Translations under genes and position numbers: made by a program | NCBI GenBank assembly: GCA_963920705.1 | Contig: OY987227.1 | Coordinates: forward strand, 9,775,602-9,839,601 | DNA: 64,000 nucleotides | Origin: Odiellus spinosus | Taxonomy: Eukaryota > Arthropoda > Arachnida > Opiliones > Phalangiidae | Reading direction: 5' to 3' | Part shown: one piece after another, positions 32,943-45,161 of the stretch | How positions within the stretch are numbered: the stretch's first letter is position 1 | Layout of the letters: each line of letters starts with the position of its first letter | Notes under the pieces: model-generated | The model's input: only the letters and a program-made list of their open reading frames with translations | Databases searched by the model: none | What the model was told of the DNA's origin: nothing

Positions 32943-35900
32943 ATAAATAATACGTTTCGGATTAGAGAATTTGGAGAAATTAATTTAAGGACAAAATGAA
33001 CTGTAAAAAAAATCATCTTATGACATCAAAGTGATTTCTAATCAAGGTAGTTTTCGTTTTTAGAAGATATTCAACAGCCAATCATGGAATAGAGTAAGTC
33101 ACGTGACTTTAACAAGTTATTAAAGCACTAGGATTTTAGGACGATATTTAATTTAGCCAATATATAGGTTGAATATGATCTGAAACTCAAAGTTAAAACG
33201 GAAAAAAGAAATGAGTCTTTACAAAGTTGGAAATCAATCTGAAGATAATTCATAGCTGATATAGTATCCCTTTAAACTTATTTCTTTCAGACAAAACGAT
33301 TTTCTAAAAGGGGGAGGTTGTTGGGGGCGAACAGAATCATCTGGAGTTTGTAAATGGAACCTTCTCAAAAGAAAATGTTCGATTGAAGGATCAAAACTAC
33401 AGACATTCTCATTTCTCACTTCAGCGTTTTCAATGATCCCCGAACTTCACCTCATCGATCCGAGCGACAATCTATAAACCCCTTGAAAGTCCTAACAGTA
33501 TTCCAACGTTGGGTCCTTGCCCATTAATCCTAATTCTCGAGAAACTCAGACTGGTAACCGGGTCAACAATTTGGGTATTCTAAAATTTGTCTCGAGATTA
33601 AAAAAACGATAACTTCCGTTTTGACATTTTTGGAAATCAATAATGAAAAATAATCCCTTTTTTCTAAGATTTTCAATTCTTTCGACCTTTTCCCGTTCAT
33701 ATCTTTTTGCGACATTACTTCATAGCATATGGGGGTATAATGTATTAATTCACCTAGATTTCTTAATAGGAAATTTACCATTTGCTCTGGTAAAAGAAGA
33801 ATTTTAAAACATATATGAAAAAAGAATTCCGCCTATAAAAATCGAAGAAATTCAAATAAAAATCATTTGGTAATTACCAGTAAATAACAGAGTAATTTAC
33901 CAATTTCAAAAATTAGGGTAATTTTAAAACTAAGTACACAATCTCAGCTGTTCGTGTATTAACCAATATAACCAGTTTCGTCACTTGAAACAATGGTTAT
34001 CTTTGTACTTTTGTAACTTTGTACCCACTGTAAACAAAGAGAGATCGACTTAGAAGCAACTGAGGGGGCGTAAAAATGATCCAAGCCAAAATATTTGAGT
34101 GGTTTTCCTAATCATGATATGCTAGCTTATTTTTTAAAAAAAGTGAATTTTTCTTTTGAAACTGAACGATTTATTTTAATATGGATATACTGGAACAAAG
34201 TGCCTGACATTTTTAATTACTTTCGTGTTTAAGGCTTAACGAAGGCGACATTTTTAGCTTAAAGCTTAGAAACAGCCGGATGATTTAAATGTTTATTTTC
34301 TTAAAATTTGAGTCTACCAAAATAACTGATACAAATCTTGTTGGTAGGAAAGACTGTACTCTAGCCTTTAGCTTCAATTTTAAACCAAATTACAGAATTA
34401 CGTAAAAATAATGATATGTCATCCTTAGTTATCAGTAAGGCCAAAGTTATCTAGGTAAACATTATTTAAGAGATAAAACTGCAATTTAACTTCATAACAC
34501 AATACCATATCGAGATGAAATGAACTATGTTGGCGGAACTATTTTTATCTCCTACAGAGTGTAGAACTACACTAATAAGACTCCTTCTGCGCATGCTCTA
34601 ATTTAGAAGATAGTTGAGCTACAGAACAGAATTACCCACGAAGACAAGAACTAAATTTTTCTATACTCTTATTCAAAAGGACTTTCTAGAAACTACTTTT
34701 GTCTCATTGGAATTTAACACAATGTATCAATCCGCTCCAGATTTTCTCAGTAACCCAAACTAGTATATAACCGTATAAAACTTTGCTCATCACCTAAGGG
34801 AGATTTTAAGTCTGTTTCTAACAACTAAGAGGCAACGAAGTGAAGAAAGGGTGAAAGAGATGCTCAAGGTAATGGAATCCTTGTTCTTTTCGCATTATAC
34901 GTATTTCCTCTTTCAATATATCTCTTAGATAATGGACGAAGACTAGAGTATACTGAAAACCAATATGAATTTTATTTAATTTTATTTTTCCGCGTCGATG
35001 CTCTTCCGAGAATTAAAACTGAAATAGTTTAGTAATTCAAGGGGAAAGTTTGAATAGAGTGTGTAGAGTGGTAACACTCAGCTGTTAGCGACGTTTTCCC
35101 GCCTTTCATCTACGCGTTTCATTAAACCTTGTTCCGCTCGCAAACAGACTATATGATACGATACGTATATATCAAAGCTAAGATGCCGCGCTTCGTCTCC
35201 AAGACACTTTCGAAAAGGAAAAGTGAAAAGGATAGATTCGATTTTATTTAGTTTCGATTATTCCACCCATAATCGTCACGGTTAAAGGCGGGTCACTTTT
35301 TACATGAAAATTCTATTACATAAAAAAGTGAAACGAACTATTTTATAATTTTACCTGTTAGGTAAAACATTTTGGCCCTACCCATATGATAGAGCGCTGT
35401 TGGTCCAATGAAAGTGTCAATGTTGGCGACGGCCCTCAAAAGTTCAAACTCTTCGAGGCACACGTTAAACAATAGGCATGAAATATTAAAATTACGCTAA
35501 GCCTAACTTGAAATTTCTTATAGTAAAACAAAAACTCCTTTACAAAAGAGGGAACATTTGATTTACTATGGGTCTCCTTCCCCAAAGTCACATTTTTCCA
35601 AATAGCCTATAAAGTCTAGAAAAAGAAGCACCATATTCTTTCTGGAAGGGGTTATCCGATTAAATTAGAGCTGACATAAGTTCCCTCTAACATCTACCAG
35701 TCCATGATTAACGTTAGAAGTAAGATACAAGTAAAACGAGGGCGATTTTAAAATGCTCACGTACTACAATTGATTCCTTTTCAGGAGTGAAAGAGAGTAT
35801 ATCTTTAAAACGAAACGGTTCTATCTAGAGTTTTCCTTTTCACGTTCACTCTTTTAAAAGTCGGAGGTTCAGAAGGTTCGAGTCGAAGTTTGGCACGTTC

Positions 35901-37199
35901 CTTAGTTAAATTTTGACGAGTTCGGGGAGGCTGAAACGATATCTTGTAATAAAGAGGCGTCCTCGTTGCGTAGCGTTCCAGAAATCGCCCACGTGTCCTT
36001 CAAACTAAACTTCAACGTAACCTAACGCAATTGTAAAAGCAACGAAACTCGCTACCCACTAAAGAAGCGTGTTTGCGGCAATTCCATATATATTAGAGTC
36101 GAAAGCCAAAACAATAGGCCTAGGCAGCTAGCCTTAAAGATTCAAAACTCGTTCATTTTGCTCCCTATTTCCTTTCCCCCTTGGACAAACTTTGGAAGCC
36201 ATATCACGCAGGAAGTCCCTTAGATTTAAGTTTATATATTAATATAGTGAAAGAGTCAAGAGAAACAAAGTCAAACTCATCAGCCAAAAATTGTTGACAT
36301 TTTAAATGTTCAGTTCGATACTGTGTATATAGTCAAGAGACCTAAATGCAACTATAGTCAGTAAATAAATAATGTGGAGGCGTATTTAATATAATTTAAA
36401 ATGAGGCTTTCAAGGATTTTTCTTGGAAATTGAGTAACATTTTCGGAAAGATCGTTAAAAAACGATTCAAACTATATATACATGCAAAAGTCTATCACTT
36501 TACTCCATAAACGTAAACAGCGCCCCGTAGCGCATAGTTTCCCTTTAAAATAAAGATACAATAAACCGCAAAATCAAAAATTATTCTTCATTAAGAATTT
36601 CTGCCCACTTTCACGAGATAATGACATTTTTGAGAAGCGAATGGATGACAAATAAAAGGCTTGTTTATCTCGATACGGGAAATGTTTGTCTTGAGCTAAC
36701 TTCTGTCATCCTATAGTCTACAATCTCGTAACGAGTGTTCGGTGTTTATTATAATTAAAACAAAATTTAAAATCAAACTTAATGTAGTTTAAGATTACTG
36801 AACTTCGCGAGTGAGATGATATTGAACTCGGGTTGTCTTACGTTGAGAGGCTTTCCGTGTTTCGAAAGACGCAAACAATCGAGTTTAGTTTCCGTGCCGT
36901 CTTCTTAAAATATATCTATGTATAAACTGTCTTTGCTTTTAACTGAATATATAAACGAAGTAGAACGCAATACCAGCTGGCACGTTTTCTCGTGATACAC
37001 GAGTGTTATTGTTTTAGACATTTTAATTAATATATTCAATAAATTTAGTAATCTCAAAATTACATCATCATAGACATATTCATGATTGAATAGACACGAT
37101 TTTCCGAATGAAAGTTAATTTTTAACTTAAGAGTTTCGTTCACACTACACTGGTGCAATAAAAACTTGATGCTAAGATTACCACATTATTAGTATTACC
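32943..37199. other. Gene-free stretch
   Basis: This is 4.2 kb of AT-rich DNA. No long open frame, tandem array or family repeat was recognised. Short open frames at 33234-33419 and 33563-33781 on the - strand show no domain. Confidence 0.4.
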
Positions 37200-37478
37200 A
37201 TGAGTAAATCACGAGCTTCAAAGTTTACAACAAGGCATATTACGATTGGTCCGTGGTTAATTATGGAAGTTGAGACGCTTTCTTGTACACCTCGTAAACT
37301 TGAAGCGTTATTTACCTGTGGTATTCCTAGCTATTTACCCACAAAACCCATTTCAAAAGGATTAAACGAAATTAATTTTGGTGAGTTTCAGACATTAATG
37401 GATTTTTACAAACAAGATGTATTGTCATCCTGTTTACTCTCTAATGCACATCATACTTTTAATTTTAAATTTATGTAA
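37200..37478 (+). CDS. Unrecognised open frame, 92 codons
   Basis: The frame starts MSKSRASKFTTRHITIGPWL and contains GIPSYLPTKPISKGLNEINF. Its codon composition looks more protein-like than the surrounding AT-rich DNA, and further coding-looking sequence follows to about 37570. I do not recognise the product. It could be a chance frame, an exon or a relic of an old element; no domain, signal peptide or membrane segment is apparent. Confidence 0.18.
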   Translation: MSKSRASKFTTRHITIGPWLIMEVETLSCTPRKLEALFTCGIPSYLPTKPISKGLNEINFGEFQTLMDFYKQDVLSSCLLSNAHHTFNFKFM

Positions 37479-37570
37479 GAATGGTTTGGAAACTTTAAAT
37501 TCTGTTTCTGAATTATTGTCAAAACTCAGAACGTCCGTAGTTTCATTTAATTCCCTCGGTTTTTCTTAAA

Positions 37571-38922
37571 AATAACGAAATCAATAGCGATAAAAAGGAG
37601 GGGTGGGATGTTAGGCTTAATAGGATTTGAAATCTCTGGTAAAAAATGATTCCGCACTGCGGAATATCATCCGTTGGCAATTTATTCCGCTCGGAATGCG
37701 AAAGAAAAAGTTAAAAACTCTCACACGAATAAACTCAGCCACGTATATGTGTATCATTCAACCGGAAATATCGCTTTTTCATTACCCAAAACTGACGGTG
37801 AAACTCGAGAGTAAAAAGAAGAAATTTTTTTTTTTAAATAAATCCTTTGTTTTTTAAAAATCCTGACTGCATGATCCCTTAATTTTTTATCTTAAAACTT
37901 GGGTCTAAAAAAAAGGAGATTATATATATAAATGCGGCACGAAAATCCATGTCATCAATTCAAATTAGGCCTAAGGGGACTCATTTGCTCTCCCAGTTGT
38001 AAAAGCCTATTCGAGTATCCCCAAACTATAAGGAATTGCATTGATCCTTATAAGAAAGAAATTCAAGAGTTATAGTACATTTTGTAGACAACCCTGATTT
38101 AACGTTATTACCCCACCTTGAAGACTTAGAACTATCTGTTTTGTTCGGAAGAATTTACTTAACTATCTGGAAAACGTTTCTAAAGAAACACGAGGAAGTG
38201 TCTACTAGCAAAAGGATATTTCAAACGGCAAAGAGTGCTGGCAAAGTAGGACTAACAAAACCACTTGCCACAAGAGCTCGAGGACTATATTTCTATGTAA
38301 AGATAATAGTACCGAAACTCGAGCTGAGTGGAACTTCCACTCCTCTGAGATATAATACACTTCTGACTATAACTTTATAGGTAGAGTATATCAACGATGT
38401 ACTAGAGTAAAAGACTCGTATATATTGAAGTAACTAGACCCTAAGGATTAATAAGACACGATGTAATCGGAATAAGTACGCAAAAGGCTACAAAACATTG
38501 GTATATCGCGGAACTTTTGAGTATCTATAAATATAAACAAGAGGTTTGATATACTTCAGAATATATTAGAAATTAGCAAAACTGTGGCGGATTAAGACGT
38601 TATGTTAAAACCTCAAAGTAAAAAGTAGTTCTTACGAACTTATCCTGAAAGTCCACAATATCATAGAAGATATTTTGCTCGTTATACGAGAGTACCTTAC
38701 CAACGTTAATTGGAAAAATCTTTTCCTTATATTATACTACGCAATTGAAAGAAGAGTATTGCTTAGTTTTTCTTTGCCAATTTATGGAACCTTGACAACA
38801 AATCTAGAAGATCTAGGCTCGCTATATATCACGGGATATCCATAATTAACAGATATTCCTTGAAGAGTGAAAACAAGAATTCATTTATGTACTCAAGAAA
38901 GTTATATAGGAGCAAAAATTTA
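37571..38922. other. Gene-free stretch
   Basis: AT-rich. Short open frames at 37627-37857 and 38141-38380 have no recognisable motif. Nothing else was seen. Confidence 0.4.
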
Positions 38923-39190
38923 GCCGCGTTCATACTAGGCCTTGGAATCGATTTAGACCGTTTCAAAAGGTTTCGCTCGAGTCGTGTGATTAGGAAACCG
39001 TCTTTTCTCTAATCGATTTGATTTCTCGAAACTGCTTCGGGAACCAGTTTCAGACCGATTAGGTTTCAACAACCGATAGCTGAAGTTACGTGAACACGTG
39101 ACGCTTAAAACGATTCCTGGCGATTTAAATATCGGTTTGATTTTACCATTTCAAATCGATTAAGAAATGCTAGTGTGACCGTAGCTTTAG
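38923..39190 (+). repeat. Family E dispersed repeat, copy 2 (best preserved)
   Basis: It runs from AGCCGCGTTCATACTAGGCC through TTGGAATCGATTTAGACCGT and GGTTTCAACAACCGATAG to TAGTGTGACCGTAGCTTTAG. It is the reverse complement of the copy in GPCR intron 2. Short internal inverted segments (GAAACCGTC, GACGGTTTC-like) occur across copies, but no clean terminal inverted repeat was found. No coding content. Confidence 0.75.
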
Positions 39191-40234
39191 AGAATTGAAC
39201 TAGCACGCGGTTTTAAATTAAACTACAATCGATATAAAATATGACTATGAAACATAACCATTACGATTAACTTATTTTTGACGAGTAATATAATCATATC
39301 CACGTGATAGAGGCTGCTGCTCATGAATCAAAATAATTATCATAATACTACTTTTATTTATTGGAGCTTTAATCAGCTTTCATGTACTATCTTTCGAACT
39401 GCTATTCATGTCCAGGCGCAAATAAAGTTACCGGGTTTATTTATCTTCCTATATATATTTACATGTATAGATCATCTCCTCATTCAGTCTCGTGAACCTT
39501 AGAAAACTTCTGGACTCCATGGAGTCTCGCTAACTAATTAGGAAAATCCGCCTTCCCTGCCTTTTTAGATCCCTTCATATTTCCGTTAGGGGAGAAGAAC
39601 ATTTCAGACTACGATTGAGAGCTAAGGCGGACCGATACGCGATGTTATATTTAATCTGGAATTGGAGTAGTTTTGAAAACTAGGGCGATTCTTGGTCAGA
39701 AAACCAGCGGAGGACACATTTTGATTTTACTCGCTCGCGGCTGAAAGCAACGTCAATGAGAGGGTTGGGTGAAAGAAAAATGAATAAATTTTGTCACTAA
39801 TTGCGACGCGTGCTCAAAAAATACAAAAATACTTGTTAAGGATAAGGATACTACTTTTACAATGTTAGAATAATGTCTCGCAGGAGTTTTCGAGACTAAG
39901 AATAAAGGGTAATTTAAATAGGATTAGATTTTGGCCTAGATAGTGATTTTCTTTAGATTTGTAATCCTTCGAATAGGACCTAAATTATTCATTCCCTAGC
40001 GCAAAAATTATAAATTTAAATTTGAACCATTTTTAACTTGGAAAATGATGCCTGAAGATTATTTCCGAACTAATATTCTTAAATGCATTATTTTTAAACA
40101 AGGAGTCTGAAGGATACACTACACTTTGGTAATAAAATTTGAATTTGTAAAGAACGAAATCTCGTTGTTAAACAGTCGTTGGCCAATGACTATAAGTTTA
40201 AGCTATACGACTAAATAAGGGACACCTTTAGATT
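39191..40234. other. Gene-free stretch
   Basis: AT-rich. Nothing was recognised. Confidence 0.4.
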
Positions 40235-40404
40235 ATGAATAACAAAACCTGACATTCATAAACAGTGGAAAAATGTTCGAGCTACCAAAAACACGCGCAA
40301 CTTTGTTTACTATTTATCCACAGCAACCACGCACAAGGCTTTTGGTATACTTGCCACTGTTTGCCGTTAGAGGACACTTTTGAACGCTAGATTTGTTGAT
40401 AATC
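40235..40404 (+). mobile_element. Family C MITE, copy 5 (near complete)
   Basis: The left end ATGAATAACAAAACCTG and CATTCATAAACAGTGG face the right-hand CCACTGTTTGCCGTTAGAGG and GCTAGATTTGTTGAT, giving ~35-base imperfect terminal inverted repeats. The middle holds AAAAACACGCGCAACTTTGT and CAGCAACCACGCACAAGG. Length is ~170 bases, with no coding content. Confidence 0.7.
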
Positions 40405-42512
40405 CTAGGTTTAAGACTCATTGGTTATTCAATCTTGACTCATTAATTTGCTTTCTAAATTGATCTTTTTGACCTCAAGCTTTCTATAGATTCCTTTTGA
40501 CACAATTCTAAGAGTGTAATAAAAAAAGGAGAAAAATTAAACGGTCACGAGGGTCTAATTTTCTCGGTTAATCTCGCTGGATGGATGACCCAATCCATCT
40601 ATAAATAGAATCCGAAATAAAAATGAACTATACAGTGGAACTGGCTTAAGTTTTTGACCAGCTATAGATATAGTACATATCCATGGATGGCACTAGGGTC
40701 CTAATGGGCAGCCCTACTTACGACCAGAATGAAACTAGAAGGGGGATGAAGCGTATAAGGCCGGGTCGTCATTTTCTTTTACAAGCGAAGAGTCGATCCG
40801 ATTCAAAGAACCACTATTTTTTTATATTCCCGAGAAAGAGTCGAGAGAATCTTAACCTTAATAGCCCGCCAAGTTCTCTCCTTAAAAACCAAGAGTGAAG
40901 AATTCCTTACGGAGCCATATCTTACGCCGAGTAATTTCCCATCATAAGAGAGAGAGAAAGGAACCGTTGAGAAACGATATATACGAAACTACACCCAAAC
41001 TTTGCACCACGATCAATTATAGATTCTATAAGATTGAGTTCAGCGGCACGTACAGGAAGGTACCGGCTATTTAGGTGGTATCTTTGGTACGCGTGGCTGA
41101 ATGCAACCATGATCCAAAATCTAGAATTTTTGCACGTGACGTCAGTTGTTTCCAACTTCAAACCATCTACTCATTATAAGGCGTATTATAGGGGTACTAG
41201 ACTACGCAAACAAGTTATTTTTAATTGATTTAGACTGTAATATACGTGTAAAACATTGTCAATACTCGGCAAAGGTTTCGTATTTCACGGTCGTTAAAAT
41301 ATACTCGAAGAAATTTCATATTTATTTTTTCTTTAAAATGTAGCGTGAATAACCCAAAAAATACGTTTTAGAGTTAAATTGGTTCACGTGTTCTTATACG
41401 ATATTTCATTGGAATCAGCAACTTTTCGATTCTAACATTTTTTCAAAACTGATTTGGGCTTAGTGAGTCTATATAGTTCGCGATTTTGATATCTGTAAAT
41501 TAGTCCACATAATTAACCTTTGGTGACGTTTTCTACGCATATATTTACTGTCTAGAATCTATTTAAAATGATTACGAAGTCCAACAAGTTAGTTTTCACT
41601 TTCATCGACTCCTTTATATAATATAAGAAAAAAGCGCGATCTTCTTGTTTCTCAATTCATACATAATATAAATTGATACGTAACTTATCAGTGAAGAAAT
41701 TATTTTGCTATTACTTATATATTTTCATTCTCCCTTCGATAACCCTGACTTCTGTATTTATATTATTGTTTTCATAGGAGTTACAAGGGTATTTGAAGCT
41801 TCCTACTCGCTGCAAACCTAAGATTAAATATATTACTTCAATTTAAGAGGAGTTTAGACAACGTAAAAAGGTGTGGCAAGTTGATACGTAATGCTAAATA
41901 CTCAGTTATATAAGAAGTCGTTATCAAATCATACTGAACACGAGAAGGAATCTTCAAAGAATGGCCCAAGGGAAAGACTCGATTTTTCTTATTTCTGATG
42001 ATCCTATCCTCCCCTCCCATACCGGGTTGTCTTGAAACGCGAATAGGAGGGCCTCTTGGCGCATTTAATGAACATTTTATATAGGCTACTTGACGCCTCA
42101 AACATTTTTATCGCTTACCAAAAATCTTTTAAAAGTGGAGAGTAAAACGTGAGATGATGGAGAGAGCCGCGATACTTTTCCATCATATATAAACGAAAGC
42201 GATCAAGCGTTTTAAAGCACCAGGTATAATAAAATAGACGTATAGAGAGAGTTATTCCAGCTTTAAGATTTTATGGTTCAACTAAATTGTTTGGAAGGGC
42301 CACTCCAATGAAATGAGGCGAAAAAGATTTTCTATTACCTTGCATCATGGAATCAATTTTTATTTTATATCCTTGTTTTTCTTTGAAGTTAACCAGTCAC
42401 CAATTTTTCGAAGAGTTATGGATTTTATTATTAGCGTTTTCATAATATTAAATACCCTATATTCTAAATTCTACCAAGAACTATTAATGGACCCTTATTT
42501 TAATAGATTAAG
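40405..42512. other. Gene-free stretch
   Basis: AT-rich. The open frames at 40683-40898 (+) and 41838-42101 (-) show no recognisable domain. Nothing else was seen. Confidence 0.4.
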
Positions 42513-42705
42513 ATGAATAATAAGTTCTGGCTTTCATAAGCGCCCTCTAGCGACCCAAACAATTCGGTACATATTAAGAACTAACAAAACCACGTGGGCG
42601 TCTGCTTAATCTATCTCAAAAGCAGCCACGCACGTGTTTTTGTTATTTCCTACTTCTGCCACCGTTTGCAGTTATAGGACGCTTATGAACACGTGATGGG
42701 TGTTA
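42513..42705 (+). mobile_element. Family C MITE, copy 6
   Basis: It contains CTTTCATAAGCGCCCTCTAG, ACTAACAAAACCACGTGGGC, GCAGCCACGCACGTGTTTTT, CTACTTCTGCCACCGTTTGC and AGTTATAGGACGCTTATGAA in the family order. The outer arms are inverted (CATAAGCGCCCTCTA against TATAGGACGCTTATG). Confidence 0.7.
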
Positions 42706-43584
42706 GTTGTAGATTCTACATCTCTCTGGGTTGGACTCGTTTTAAAGAATAAAGTTTTTCCCCCCTTGATGATGTAGAAAACGTTTCTGGAAAGCAATTA
42801 ATGATAACTTTCAAATTAAAAACAGAATTTTCTGGTTTAAGTATTTTCACGAATGATTTTTCAACTCGATTTCGATTTGAAGTTCATGAAAAATCCGTGA
42901 AAGCTTGACTCGTGATTTCAAAAAAACTCGCGGTTATCTACATGTAATACTCAAGCGGAGTTTGTAGACTACTTTTTCCCAGTTAAGTTTGACATTGTGT
43001 ATTAATTCGCTTTAGCTTTCCAATCAAGATATGAAATCTTGATACGTCTCCTGGCGGCCGAAAACTTAAATCAAGGCTTAACCCAAATACGAAAAAGGAT
43101 AAAGATGACCTCCCTAATCATTCCCTCATCAAAAGACGAAACGAAAAAGAAAAAAAAAAAAATCGATACATCTATAATATAGATATTTAAAAAAATGTAG
43201 ACAAGCGAAACTAGTGAAGATGGAGGACATCCCTAACGAATCAATTCCCCCTCTTTTCTCAATCCCTGCCTTTCTTTTAATTAGCTACGATTCTGTGGAC
43301 GGTTCATAGGTTTACTTCTCGTAACATAGGAGAGTCGTTAACTTGTTTAAAACTTCAGCGTGTATGACAGGGCTGGGCTCTTTCTTTCTTAGGTTATTTT
43401 AGAGATAATGTTCATTCTTGAGCTTTTTATGCGCTGAAATTTATAAGTGATACTATTTCTTTGAAGATCCCACCTTGATCTGTCAGCAGGTTCAAAGTTA
43501 CTACTCATCCACACGATACGTTTACACTTAGTGTAAAAGGTAGCCTGACGTTGCAAACATGGTTAACATTCAAACTGATTCAGG
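42706..43584. other. Gene-free stretch
   Basis: AT-rich with an A-rich run near 43145. Nothing was recognised. Confidence 0.4.
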
Positions 43585-43890
43585 GTGATAATAGTTTCAG
43601 TAGACTTTCAAGAGATGATTTTGAATAAAGAATTTGTTAGTATCAAAGTATTAGTTACGTGGCTTTTAAATCCACCTTGTGGCTTTCACTTTATTCAATA
43701 TTCCTTAATGGACGTTGTTAAGAGAAAAAGTTCAGAAACGGCTGACCCGATGTTGATGGAACAGGTGCGTAACCGATTAAAGGTTTATCATACCTTGTAT
43801 AAATATCACTCGAGACAATGTTCTATGAAATGCGATAGTAAAATAGCCTTCGTTTTTACTATCAAGTTCGAGCTGATAATAATTTCGTAA
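43585..43890 (+). CDS. Unrecognised open frame, 101 codons
   Basis: The frame includes VVKRKSSETADPMLMEQVRN followed by RLKVYHTLYKYHSRQCSMKC, a mixed charged stretch that looks mildly protein-like. The first codons follow a pyrimidine-poor sequence and a tag at 43600, so I cannot call it an exon. No known domain was recognised. A chance frame is quite possible. Confidence 0.15.
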   Translation: MIIVSVDFQEMILNKEFVSIKVLVTWLLNPPCGFHFIQYSLMDVVKRKSSETADPMLMEQVRNRLKVYHTLYKYHSRQCSMKCDSKIAFVFTIKFELIIIS

Positions 43891-44844
43891 AGAGGTGGAA
43901 CTCTAAATGGGTCCAAACTATCCGGTCAATTTTTACATAAAGGCTTAATGTTGAAATAATTAGATTAGCGACACCAAATTTGTGTTTTGTATCGATTTTT
44001 TAATCACGATTTGAAAGTAAGCTTTGCTTTAAGATTAAAAAGATAATATCAGATTGAGAAGATCAAATGAGAGTCGTTGTTTTTCCTTGATACTTTTGAA
44101 ATTGTAACAAAGTATTATAAAAATAATTCCTGTATTTTCGTTGTTCTTACAGCTCGGGTCTGCTTTCAAGATCGATTTGGGATACGTTAATGCGAACGTA
44201 GCTTGTATGTAATTTTTACTTAAATATTTTGTTAATACTATAATAGAGATTATGTCCTATTACGGGATCAAATGGAGCAGCCTTTAGAGGAATGAAAACC
44301 CCGTACAAGCCTCGAATTCTCTAATTGGTGAGGCACAATATACCTTAATTCTAATGGGGGATAATTAGACGATTGTTAATAGACCTTATCTTACGGTATG
44401 GATCTGGTTTTCTCGTCTTTACAAGCAAATCTACTCGGGCTTCAAATATAATGCCTTCCTTCTGGAGTGTTTCCACACGTTAATTCCATCTATACACCCT
44501 CTCCAACCAACCGACGCCGTTTTCTCGGAGTTTAACACCCCGGATAAAACCTAATAAAGGAGCATCGCTATATAGCGCCTCAACTCCAAATGGAATACCG
44601 AAGCGTGAGACCCTAAACGGAAGGGGACTTATAAAATGGTTAGTTTAATGTCGAATATTCGACGCAAATCAGTTCCTACTAGTTTTTGGTTTGGTTTTAT
44701 TTCAAATGCGCGGTTTTAAATTAAGCTAGAAGCGCGTGAGTTTTAACTGGCTTTAATATCTCACGTAGTTCATTTCAAACGTACATAAGGCTAACTAGGG
44801 TTAAAGTAACATTTGAAAGGTGAATTTGAAGATTTTTTACAATG
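43891..44844. other. Gene-free stretch
   Basis: AT-rich. Near 44195 AATGCGAACGTAGCTTG resembles the end of family E repeats. Nothing else was recognised. Confidence 0.35.
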
Positions 44845-44849
44845 TTTAA

Positions 44850-45156
44850 CCATGGATGTATAAAGAACTAACGTTGATGGATATTGCACTCGTACCTTCT
44901 GTAAGGCATTTTCAGTAGATCGCGATTTCGGATAATTTCGTCCGCTATCGACGGCGGAAGTGTGGCGCTTTTTGGGAAATTTTGGTGAAATGAATTTCCT
45001 GTTTTACAAATTCGTTCTGCAATTTTTCAATTTCAAATGTGACGTAATGCCACACTTCCTGTCTAACGACAAACTTCAATGAACATCGCGAATTCTGTTG
45101 ACACGTTTTTGTCGGAGTGCAATATCCATGAACGTTAGTTCTTTATACATCAATGG
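44850..45156. mobile_element. Family D MITE, copy 2, with TTTAA target duplication
   Basis: The ends are CCATGGATGTATAAAGAACT and AGTTCTTTATACATCAATGG, flanked by TTTAA at 44845-44849 and 45157-45161. The interior matches copy 1, including CGGAAGTG and GTGACGTAATG, and adds ACTTCCTG. It lacks the YY1-like block of copy 1 because of a short internal difference. Confidence 0.88.
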
Positions 45157-45161
45157 TTTAA

